A program made the translations under genes and the position numbers. Positions 11,451-23,552 of a DNA stretch of 64,000 nucleotides are shown here, in pieces. Source of the DNA: Nissolia schottii (taxonomy: Eukaryota > Streptophyta > Magnoliopsida > Fabales > Fabaceae); the NCBI GenBank assembly GCA_003254905.1, contig QANU01104693.1, forward strand, positions 124,001-188,000, given 5' to 3'. The notes under the pieces were generated by a model. That model was not told where the DNA came from. It saw nothing but the letters and a program-made list of their open reading frames with translations, and searched no databases. Every line of letters begins with the position of its first letter. Within the stretch, counting starts at the first letter, position 1.

Positions 11451-13146
11451 AAGATGGAGAGGAAGAAATTTATTATCCAGGTAGATAGCAAGGTAGCTAT
11501 GGTGTCCATTTTAGACTATCACAATAAAGTGCTTAAATAAACATTTTACATATCTAATATCACTTAAGCAGTCAAGAACTTGGAGCTGAATTGAGATATC
11601 TTTTGGTCCTATTTCAAGGAACCATGTGTTCTGCAGAGAAAGAAAAATAATAACACAGAATCAATGATTTTTATCTCAAAAGTTAAGATAAATTGAATCT
11701 GCGGGATGAAATATATCATTTAATTTGAGTACTCAGTCTCGTTATCTGGATTTTATTATATTTTTATGGTTATTGCTCTCAATTAAAATATTTTGAAAAT
11801 AATGCTGCAATAAATATTAAAAATATAGTATAATTGCTGAGAATTTTTTCTTTAATTATTCTATACAAAGAAATAAATAAAATATAATGTAATTATATTA
11901 GGTATTCATTAAACACTTTATAATAGAAAAAAATTTTAGTCTAACTTGGATATATCTCATTCTCATTCTCATAAACTATAATAGCTTTCCTTCAAGTCCT
12001 TGAGTTCAATCCAAACTGCCTTTTCCCCTCCAGTAGCAGAGGACCATATCATGTGCAAATTGCACATTCAAAGAGCTTTTCTTGATTGCACCTTTAATGC
12101 AGACCTCTTCAAAGGCCGTGCTTAGTTTGCAAGTTATGACTTACGTGTACTTGTGTTTTTAGACAGATCAAGCATTTATTTTATTAAACAGAGCCAGCTT
12201 CGAAGCAATCATAATTGATAGTTCCTTTTTGACTTTGCTTTCAAATTTGCACAAATATCGACCGTGTCATTTTGTCATGAGTGTAAAGTATCTTCTCAAC
12301 AAAGCCAAAATCAATGCCTGAATTCTTCAAAGGAACATGCCAACAATAAAGTTGTCTTGCTACTATCAGTTGTGACATTCTTGTATTGTGTCATTATTTT
12401 GTATTTATAAAATGAGTATATAATTAAACAGTAAGCTAATTGATTGACAATTTTTTTTTAAAATTAAAACTTATTTTAGACAAGTAAATCAAGAGTAATT
12501 CTACATATAATCATAGTTATTTTTTTATGGAATATTTAACAGAATTGTTGCTAAAATTTGGAAAAATTCAGAAAGGGTAATTGGATAATTAGACAAATAA
12601 GTGAAATACTAATGCCAGGTTACTATAACAAAACTTCTAATTCTGGTTCTTTGATTTTTTTTTTTTAAGGATTATAACTTGTACATGTATTTTAGATGGC
12701 TCTGGGTACGGTACACCCTAAGAAAAGAAGGACCATATCCACCCTAAATCAAGTTTTGCTAATGAGAAAAAGTAAGGTTCTTTTTTTTGTTAATAAATAG
12801 TATTGTGGCAACTACTGAATAATAATTTTCAGGAAATTTTTGATTAGTTATGTAGTGAGATTGAGGAAAAAAAAACGATCATGTGTCTCTAACTTTATAT
12901 CTCTGAAGTATATGAAGAGGGAAAAGTTTGAACAAAAAGGATTGGGCTGATGTTCAATTTTTCAAGGATTTATAGTGAATAATTATAAACTGTTCTTAAA
13001 TACGTAAACTTGTACTCGAGTATATATGATGTCTTTTAAATTGAAAATCCTCATTCTATAATTAAACATTCCCAAATTTTATACGTCGATTCCCACCCCT
13101 GCCAAAGCTTGTATTTGAATACGTACTCAAATATCTTTTAATAATA
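11451..13146. other. Intergenic, nothing recognised
   Basis: AT-rich DNA without a supported gene, RNA or repeat structure. No reading frame above noise with a recognisable domain. Confidence 0.6.
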
Positions 13147-13450
13147 TTATTTATACACTCTAAAAGTTAACATCTTGTTCATTGCACAAAAAAATAAATA
13201 TTACAAAATAGATAAATAAACATACAAGATAGAGAAACAAACATTATCAAACACATAAATGAGCAATATTAAATACACATGTTTGTACGCACACAAAACA
13301 GATAAATAAACATTGTCACCGAGCGTTTATGTGTGCATTGATACTAATATTACTCGTTTATGTATTTGATAATGTTTGTTTCTCTACTTTATAATGTTTG
13401 TTTCTCTGTATAGTCTACATAAAATGTCAATTTTTTAGGTGTACAAATAA
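13147..13450. mobile_element. Foldback MITE, copy 1
   Basis: The left end TTATTTATACACTCTAAAA is mirrored by the right end TTTTTTAGGTGTACAAATAA. The interior continues the inverted symmetry (AGATAAATAAACAT… versus …ATGTTTGTTTCTCT). A related copy lies at 30541-30873, so this is a small dispersed family. No coding capacity. Confidence 0.65.
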
Positions 13451-14279
13451 CGAGACTGAATATCTTTTGACTAAAATACTCACTCTTATATTGAAAATCT
13501 CTCAAATTTTTATATGAATTTTCACTCAATCAATAATAATTAATAAAAATGTTAGAGAGAAACATTAAAAGCATGACCGACAATGTTAGTCATTTGAACT
13601 CAAAATCTCCTAAATTTTATACATTAATTCACACCCGACCATTAACAAAACGGAATTTAGGGAGGACATCTAGGGATTTTGTAAATGTTTTTGGTGATTT
13701 TTGTGTAACTGTCTATAACAAATAATCGAAAAGTCCACGTTGTTTTAAGATCTCAGTTTACTGAAACGGTTTCTCTTGTGCAGTCTTAGAAACGTATTCA
13801 AAGTGCACATAAATTATGTACTATCCCTTGTATTACGGCTCTATTCTCGACAGAATGCACCAGAGTTGTCAATTTATGACTTTTGTAAATTAGTTTCAAT
13901 TTTTAGTTTAAGAGTGATGTGTGCAAAAACAATTGTATAGAAGCTTGAATCACAGAGTAATATACAAAATTACTTGATAGTTTACACTGTAAATGCCAAT
14001 GTCTAGCTCTTACTTGTTACTTAATTGTTTTAATTCAAGTTCTAGTTCCACAGTTAGGGGTAAAAGGAAAATTGTTAAGAACTTGACAATTAAGAGATGC
14101 GTTTATGTTTCTTGTTTGTTTAATTCTTGGTTCCAAAGTTATGAGCGCAAGAACTTATACAAAGAAATTATGTCTTACAGATGATGTATGAATGACAGAA
14201 TTGTAGAAAGAAATCCTAAGATAAAAAGGAAAAGAAAATGTATCTAAACTAGAGTAGTCCAAACGAGAAAAGAAAATGT

Positions 14280-14930
14280 TAAAGTTCAGAATGTGTACTT
14301 AATTTTTCTCATGTTTTGGGATGCCATTAGAGGCGTGGATGAGCATGTGAGAGTGCATACAAATGTGTGGATCATAAAACATGAGACAATGTGTGTCTGA
14401 TGGGTTCTATTTATAGAGAAAACTGAGGTTTGATGATTATGTAACCGTTTTCTGGCACCCCCATCATCATAATCTTTGAATTTGAATATGTGCGCCAAAT
14501 CATGCTTCTTGACTCGAAGCCTTCAAAGCGCACAAATTCACTTGTCTACATGTCTTCAATCCAACGAACCACTTGTCATATTACTAGCCTTTAGATCTTT
14601 TGGTAATTGTCGCAAGCTTCAAAACCTTGATGTCATGCGTCATTTAATTTGTTAATCCTTGGATCTGAAAAATAATCATCATGAACCTCCGCATCATCAT
14701 GCCAAGCGCCACACCTTGGACCTTTGGACCAGAAGTAACTGTGATCCTCCTCAATTGAGTTGTCATATATCTCACCTGTCATGATTCTTGGCCAACACTT
14801 AGAAAAATTTCTAAGTCTAGAATAATATTAGAGCCTCATGAACTTTATGTTCACTACTCCTTCAACCTTAGGGTCATTGTCCTTAGCTCCTACATGACCG
14901 CCAAACGTCATTTTTCACTTGTCATGAAAA
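14280..14930 (-). repeat. Promoter-like repeat segment, possible LTR fragment
   Basis: On the minus strand a TATA box within CTCTATAAATAGAACCC lies at about 14405-14422, downstream of a 0.45-kb GC-richer segment. The layout of enhancer-like stretch, TATA and short leader, with no following gene, resembles an LTR U3/R. Ends and a partner LTR were not found. The rest of 13451-15868 holds nothing recognised. Confidence 0.3.
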
Positions 14931-15868
14931 AAATAAAAATTTAAGATAATAATAAATAATTAGAATTTAATTTAGGTATACTTATACTAATTTTTTTACG
15001 GAAATAGAATAAGACAATTGATAATATATGAGAGATATTTTTTCAAAATTCACTACTTATGTACATAACAAATTACATTTATCATTACCAAAATTCACAT
15101 TTATTTATACATGAATTTACATAATTTCTGAAGAATGTCCATCATTACTACTATGTACAAATAAATATTTACATGAAAAATATTATTTGAATCACTTATT
15201 TATAGACAATGCTAACATAATTTATGGTTGTAAATGTGAACGAATATCGAAGTATGCATAAATGTGAGAGTAAAAATATTGTATATATAATAATGAAAGT
15301 AAAAATGTTGTATTTAATTGGCGAAGAGAAGTTAGCGCAAATTATACAACTCTAAAAGATTTGAACATTAGTTCATGTTACTAGATGGAAGAGATAGGAC
15401 AGATAAATAAAAATATGTTTAAAAAAGAAAATGAAAAATTAAAAGAAACTTAAAATTGTCATGTATTGGGATTATTTTTAAATTAATTTATGAACTTTAA
15501 AAAATAGACATGATGAAATGCGATACTAAACTAATTTTTATACCTTTAGTCTAAAGAATGTCACTGTCTTGGACCCTTCTATTCGGACCGGTACCTAACA
15601 CTATCCTGTCAACACCGAATGGACCATTTACTGAGCATAAGCATATACATACTTGTGATTTGTGATATACGTAGCTAGCTACCATGTATTGAAGGGAAAA
15701 AAAAGTGGTGGTTGTGTGCACATCAACGTGTTCATTTGAGAACCAAATTTTTAGGCCCCATTCCCATGCATGTTTCTTCGTCAATATACGGTTCAATTTG
15801 GGATGAGATTGAGATGGTTCCTTTCCCACCAGATAAAGACACGGCCCCATCTTGCACACGTACTTGTA

Positions 15869-15880
15869 CTATATATCATA
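15869..15880 (+). promoter_or_regulatory. Probable TATA box of the HYH-like gene
   Basis: ACTATATATCATA lies about 100 bp upstream of the chosen ATG at 15975. A CACACGTACTT word with an ACGT core lies just upstream at 15855-15865. HY5-type genes are commonly bound through ACGT cores, but no functional claim can be made from one site. Confidence 0.4.
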
Positions 15881-15974
15881 CTTTGCATACACTTACTTTT
15901 CCTTTTGTTTGTAAACAAATTCCTCAGTTATACCCTTTCAACACATGAGGAGGATAATTAATCCACAGAGAGAG

Positions 15975-18900
15975 ATGTCTCAGCAGCTGAAAGAAGGAGG
16001 AGGAGTAGCAGCAGCAGCACCACCCTCCTCATCCTCCTCTTCATGGAATCGGCTAAACAACAGAAGCACTTTCCCTCCTTTAACTCTACCCAAGAGAAGC
16101 AAACCTGGTAGGTTAATTAATTATTATACTACACGGTTAGAAATTAATGAACACTTATAAACCCTTTGTTGCAATTTTTTGGGTAGATGATTTTGGAGTT
16201 TTATATTTTTTAATTTAGGGTTGTGTAATGGAGAAACTTTTGGCATGCTCTTGGAGCAAAGTCTTTTTAATTGCTGTGATTATATACTTTATGACACATA
16301 GTGACACATGACCAATAGGTGGAAACAAATAAAAAGACTTAGCTTCAAGAGAATATAACAATTTCTCTAAAAAAATATTATTATTTATAATCTACTATAT
16401 TATTCTTTTTATTTAAATATTCTTAAATTAAACTATATATTTTTAAATAAAAACTTATTACCCCTCTTCCCATTTATTTGGAAAACTCTCATTCCCAAAA
16501 CATGCTCTCTAATAAATGGATCGTTCGGTTATAGTCATAAATACTTATTCAGTTGTTCTAGATTTATTATATATTGATGCACATTATGTTGCATATGCTG
16601 AATTAATTAGTGAGTAGATTGTATAAATACTAATGATCCTGCAGAAGACAGCGATGAAGATATATTCACAGTTCCAGACGTCGAAACCACAACACCAAGT
16701 AGTGTTCATTCTCATCAAGTGACTATACCAAATAGTAATGTCGTCAATCAAAGTAGTAACAATAATGTGGCAGACCCTCAGTTTCAAACTGGGAAGCGTC
16801 GCCGAGGAAGAAACCCTGCAGACAAGGAGTATCGGCGCCTCAAAAGGTACGTTTGAGGCGCTCTTCATTCAACAACAGTAATGTTTTCGCTTATTTGTCT
16901 TAATTATGAGTTTGTCAAACTTTTCTCTTAACTAACTGTCCAGATTCCAATGAAAGATGTTCCAAGCTTCATTTAGACGCCACATAGGCAAAAAATAAAC
17001 CATCCAGTCCCTAAAACTTGAGACCCAGCCATCTATTGGGCCACATCATTATTATTCTCCCAAGCTGACTACCTCCATCTTAGACTTTGTCTTTATTACT
17101 CTCTCAATTAACGTAACGTCAGCCTGCTCAGCAAAAATTAAACCGTCTAGTTCCTTGATTCACTTGATCTCGGGGTCATGACAAATAACCATACCCCAAT
17201 CAACCTACCTTCTCCCATCACAAAATCAAACGCAATATTCCACAGCCTCATTCGACCTCTTCACCTTAATCGACAAAAGCCCCGCACGACGGAGGGGTAT
17301 GGGGAGGATGTATGGGAGAGTATGGTGTAGGTGTAGGAGGGTGAGGGAAGGGGATTTTATAGTCGTCGGTGATGACATTATTTTTGACGGTAACTGACAA
17401 TAAATGACATTAATGGCGAGTACGAATGTTCTGGAAAACGTGCCATAATTATTTCCGAGACAGTTTGAACGTTTTGGAATACGTGACGTTTTGTTTTTTC
17501 CAAGGCTTTACCGTCGAATAGGTACAAAGGTAATGTAATTTACAGTTTATTTTACTGTCGGTAACTTATGCCGACGGTAACCGGCTCATAAATTCTCAGT
17601 TTTCTTTCATTGACCCGTTTACTGACGGTTTTATGGAATTGTCTGACGGTAAAACCTTCAGTCACGATCCGACAGTAATATGTTGACGGTAATAGACAAC
17701 TTTCTGGTAGTGTTAGACACCTAATACCAACGCTCACAAAAGTATGAGGTTTATTATATATACTTATATCTTCATGATAGACTACATACTTTTGTGAGTG
17801 TAGACGTTGGTGTTTAGGTTTTTTTTTTGTGCTTTAGAGTAAAATAAATGACACTACTCCACGCCCAAAAAACAAAAACGACACTACACCCTTACATGTA
17901 TGGACCCCTTGTAGTCATTCTTAAGGAGTTGATAGATTCTCGTAGGGGCTCCTCTAAGACAACTATGAAACACCCTAGCTAGCTAGTCCACGCTTAAGTC
18001 GCAAACCTTCAGACTAGGTTGTTATCTCTTTGGTTGGGATAGTACTTAGTCCCGCTTATGAGTTTAAAAATAGAGTTACTTGAAAATAAGGACCCTTTTT
18101 TAACTTTTCTTTTATAACTCATAATATAAAGTAGGAGCTTTGTAATTCGTAGAACATGTAATGCGAACAGTAGAGTAACATGTTTAGCTAATATTGATAA
18201 GAGATAATAAACATCCCAACCTAACATCCACCATGGGACCATAACACATGCTCACAACCAGATACACAAGTACTAAGATAGCTGTTACATACAAACATTT
18301 AGTATAGCAAAATTATTATCACATAGAGTCTACTAACTAAACTCCTACTCCTCGGCTCACTCTTCTGGATACGGTTTCTCCTCATGCTGCTCTTGTTCTT
18401 GCTCCATGTCGGGTCCTGCCTCTGGAATCATAAAGGAGTCGGGAATGAGAACATTGTGTCCTCAGTGGGAAACCTTAGTCGTCGTAACTCATTTTATACT
18501 CAGTTATGATTCCGCCGCTCAGGAATATCTAGGTATTACAGTTATACTAAAGCCCTACTAGTTATGAATGTCCATACTAAGCCTGAGCAGTTTTACCTAT
18601 GTTTCTAGGTGCTCGGGGAACCTATTCTTCATTATCTACGTCATCTGTCTGCTAATCTAGTTCCTAACTCAAACGTCATCATACGATTCACATAGCTATA
18701 CTACTACATCAAAATCCTCATCATACAATTTACATATCTACACTAATATATATATCATCATCATCATCTTTGGAAATTCATTTGAAATTCATTTTACTCC
18801 CGCGGTATAAGGCAAGCCTTAGTAGCGGTTTCGTCCTCGTTCCTTGTAGCTGCAGCCACATCGCTACAACCACACTTTACAGCCCGCATCGTGGCGGACA

Positions 18901-21900
18901 GGTAGCGCCTCACCTGAAGGGTCTCACTTGCAGTGTCTTGACCCCGTAATTCTCACTAACCACGACCGAGGTGACCATCAAACGGATGGCGTGGGGGTTG
19001 GACCTACGACTCGACCGGAACTAAGACCTTCCCCAAAAGTTGAGCCCTTGGCCCTCCAAGAGGGGGTTTTTCCATCATCATCATCGTCTTCATGTGCACA
19101 GTTCAATGGTTGATGCAACAATTCATCATCATAAACATAGTTCATCATCATCTTAAAGCAGTCATATTCACTCATCATCTTGAAGCAATAATTATAACAT
19201 AATAACTCATGTCATCATCTTCATCATAGTTATTGAAAGATTATCATCTTACCTCCTAACATAAAACACCACATACTTATAAGCATCTAGCATTTCTCAT
19301 ATAGGATAATCATCATTTTATGACTCTAACCTATAACTTCACATAACTCATAATGAAACACCCTAGCTAACTGTTTACCCGTACGTAGTAAACAAAGCTC
19401 ACTAGGTTATTGTCTACTTGGTCAGAATACTTTAGTCCATAATTATCTTTTGAAAATAGTCGTTGCTCAATAAAATAAGGGCCCGTTTTAAACTTTTGCT
19501 TGTATCACATTAATAATAAAATAGAGCCATGCGTTGGAACAAAACAAATATAACAAAACGGATAACATTATCATACGTAGAATCTGTAATACACATCCAT
19601 TGGGTCCACCATACAAAGTCACCTCATTGTATACATAGTAAGTACAATATACATCACATATACATAAACTGGAATACTGAATACATAAGTCAGAGTACAT
19701 TATATCAAAATACAAGGACTACTGGAATGCTACTCAGTAAGCCCTTGGCAAAATATAAACATCTATCTATCTCCTAGCCGCTCATGGCTCAACTGGCGGC
19801 TCTTCTGCATCCTCAAAATAAGATTCATCATCTTCGGTACCTGAAGTCATAAAATAGTGGGGGATGAGAACGGTAGGTTCTCAGTGGGAATAACCTTAGT
19901 TCCTGAGTCGTATATCAGATTATGTCGGACTTCAGGCCGCTCAGAGATCTCTAGTGAACATGTATACTAAAGTCCATACCATTTATTATCTGGATTATCT
20001 GAACGGCTTTATTTGCATTAATATGTGACATGGGAACTACTCTTGCTTACTTCATTCTCGTGCTAATTAATATCTCATGTAAACCGTCTCGGGCGTGCTC
20101 TTGACGGTACGGCATAACAGCAGATCATACATTCTAATCAAACTGAATAACAGCATATAATCAGAGTACATTCAGCATAACAGAATCACCAGAATATGCA
20201 TCACATAATCATCCAACGCAGACAATGCAGCAGAATGCATGTAGCAGAATCATCAGCATAAACATGACGGAATCATCAGAATAACATGTCTAACAGAATG
20301 TAACAGCGTAACAGAATATAACAGCATAACATAATGTAACAGCATAACAGAATAGGTGTTATTCCCACCATAGTAATGTCCTCTGTTGATACTAGTATGA
20401 CGGAATAACCTCGCACCCTCAGTATAGGCCGACACTGTCCAGACCTGACTGCGGTGGGCTTCCACCTGCCGTGTGCCCCCTCGGGACCCCTCGACAGTGG
20501 GCGGATATTGTACCCCCACCTAAGCTTGCCCCCTTTCGACAATGCATAGGCGTGGTAACCGCACACCTCCAGGTATGCCATCTCGACACCACCTGTGGCG
20601 GGCTTCCACATTCAGGATGCCTCGACCTCCTGAAGTGGGATCATAGTGGCTCACGTGATCACGGCCTTTTCAGCATGGGCATATAGCCTTTTCAGTATTG
20701 GGCATTTAGCCCTTTTCAGCATGTGGCATATAGCCATGTTTCAGCAGCATTGGGCATTGGCCCTGGTTCAGCAGCATTGGGCATTGGCCCTTTTTAGCAG
20801 CATTAATGGTACCTGCAGGATGGCATACTGGTTTCCCTATGGTTCATTTCAGCATCTTTACTTATCTCAGAGTTAATTATCATGTCTTTAACTAGGTGTG
20901 TCATGAATGCATGAGATGCTACAGATTTTATCATAAATTACAGGTAACATGCATGGTCAGTACATTTTCATTACATACAGCATATACGTTCATACAATTC
21001 AACTATCACTCATCTTTACAGCATCAAATACCAGACTATGAGCCTCAAGAGGGTGCCATCAGCTTTCTCTAGTCTCAAGCCGCTCAGCGAAAACTGATGT
21101 TCGCTCAGCGGTTTGAGCTCCTCCGCTCAGCGATAGAGGCTGTATCGCTCAGCGGTACTGACCTCATCGCTCAGCGGCTGAAACTTTCTCGAATTTTCTC
21201 CACCGCCTTACATTAAAAATATCTTTTTCACTTTCCACGTGGGCTTCAGCCCGCTCAGCGGCGCCTGAGCCTCCGCTCAGCGGCCCCTGTGCGAGAGCTG
21301 AAAACCGAATTGCTCATCTCTTCCATTTTCTTCCCTTAGCTTCCATGGAACCCTACATGAGTCTCACACATAATTCAAGCACAATAATCCTATCTAATCC
21401 AGGTCACAAGACCCTTCAGAATTATCTTCCTAAGCCTAACATCAATTCTAGCATATATGCTCATAATTTTCAAGATTCACATACAAGCACATAACACTCA
21501 TCCACCATCAAAGAGGTGTGGAACTAGAGTTACCCACTTCTTAAATAGCTTCTTGATGCTTGAGGAAAGATGGAATCAAGCCTTGCTTGCTTGCTTGAAC
21601 CTTCTTGACCTAAAATGAAATTCTTAACATAATTAGGGTAAGCATGGTTATGGAAGCTTGGCTTGTCACCAAGGGATGAAAACTCACCAACTACTCTTGA
21701 TTGTCTTCCTTAGGGACTTAAGAATGAATTATGATGATGAGATTGAAGCTTGATGCCTTGCTTGAACTCTTCTTTGTCAAGAAAAGTGCAAACCTAGATT
21801 ATGGAGTTTTAGGGTTATGGAACTTGGTGTTCTTGCTTCCTCTTGAAGAGAAACTCTTAATCTTGAGACTAGCTTGTCTTCTTGATTGATTTGAGACTGA

Positions 21901-23497
21901 TTGATGATGGTGAGGACAAGAGATAATGGTTGAACTTTGATGGAGAAAGGCTTAGGTTTAGGAACTTAGGAGAAAAATAAAAATGAAAGATTTGGAGAAT
22001 ATGTGTGTGTGTGTTTCGGGTTTGGCATGGGGGAAGGGCTGGCCGTGGGTGATTTAGGGGATTTAGGCCATGTATATTTCCTATTTTGCCCTTAGTGTGT
22101 TTTAAGTCATATATGTTCATTAATTATTTATGTCCGGACGTCCTAAAAATATTCCGGACACACCGTTGTGACCTATTAATTATCCTTGTTAACATTTAAA
22201 TCTTAGTTGACATATTCTTGCATTTAATTTCATATTAATACATTTTACAGACTCCTGTGAGTCGTAAAGAAATTATAATAAAACCTACTTTTGATCCAAA
22301 CGTCACCGGACGTCACGAGATCGTCAAAGGATTATTTTAACTGATATTACAGAGATAAAATTAATATTTGAATTTTATTTCATTTTTATCTCACCTTTTT
22401 CTTATTATTATATTTTTAATTCTTCCCTAATTAGCATTTTAACTGAAGGGAAAAAGTCGGGTTGTTACACATAACATCAATCATCACATATAAGAAACAT
22501 AATCTCATACTCAAACATTTCTTAAACATAATAAACGTAAATCTAGCGACTAGCAAAACAGACGTCTAGTTGCTGTTAGAAAATAGCGATCATAAACCAG
22601 AGAGGTCCAATACCTTACCCTTAGGTTTTTGATAGTCCTAAGATCATTGTTCATGTCTAGAAATTCAGATCTTAATCTCAAATCCACGAAATTGCAGTTT
22701 TCTCCCTTCTCCCAAAATTGCTATTTCGCCCCCCGTAAACGCCCTATTTTCTTGTGAATTTTTGTTCTAAAAAATCCAATGGACTCAAGACTTGCCCTTA
22801 AGGTTTTTGATAGTCCTAAACCCATATTTTCTGAAAACAAACCCAGCTTTTCAGTCCAAATACGTGAAATTTCCGTTTTGTCCTTTTTCGTAAAAATCCC
22901 GTTTTCTGCCTGTTTGCTGAGAAATTCGTCGGGGACTCCAAAAATCATAAAATTTGACATCCCACTCAATTTTTCGTGTAGAATCCAAAAATAACATTAG
23001 TTTTTCATGATAAAAACCTCAGCATACAGTTCCCTTCAAAATCGTGTCATATGCCTATTTCTGTCTTAGGTGTTCCTAAATTCTGACAGAATCACAGACA
23101 TCACCAACAGATCCAAACAATCATCAACCACATATATATAGATCAATATCACATAAAAGGCATCCTAACATCATATATCATCTAGCAAAAAACCACATAG
23201 ATAGTGGATAATTTGGTTACCCACTTTTTTGAGCGTTTTTAAAGTTGCGAGAAAAGACTCCCGCGAACCTTGAGGCGATCGTGCTATTTTTCTTGAATCC
23301 AACAGCGTAACCGCAAAGCGCACGAACGGAACAAAAATAAATTTAGCAGTATGAAAATATGAATTAAGGGGGCACAGGCGAATGGCTTCAGAAGGCATAT
23401 ATAACATATGTATATACAGGGAACCTGAGGCGCCGGTGCATCAAGCCGCCTCAGTAGATATTATTATAATATTATATCTTATTACATACTACTAATG

Positions 23498-23552
<55 letters not shown>

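Larger units (their letters stand above)
19354..22469 (-). mobile_element. Solo LTR, about 3.1 kb, nested
   Basis: Termini are TGAAACACCCTAGCT and GGGTTGTTACA (TG…CA with mirrored ends). It is flanked by a perfect 5-bp target duplication CATAA at 19349-19353 and 22470-22474. There is no coding capacity in either strand, no second LTR and no primer site, so this is a solo LTR or a coding-free element. It is unusually long and contains two minisatellites. Superfamily (Ty3/gypsy) is inferred from length and the TGTAACAACCCGAC terminus. Confidence 0.72.

Noticed and set aside
14286-14498. 70-codon minus-strand frame
   Set aside because: Downstream of a TATA-like site but too short, no known motif; more likely part of an LTR fragment.
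20253-20611. Open frames inside the solo LTR
   Set aside because: Overlap tandem ACAGAAT…CATAACAG repeats and lie wholly in a non-coding LTR bounded by a target duplication.
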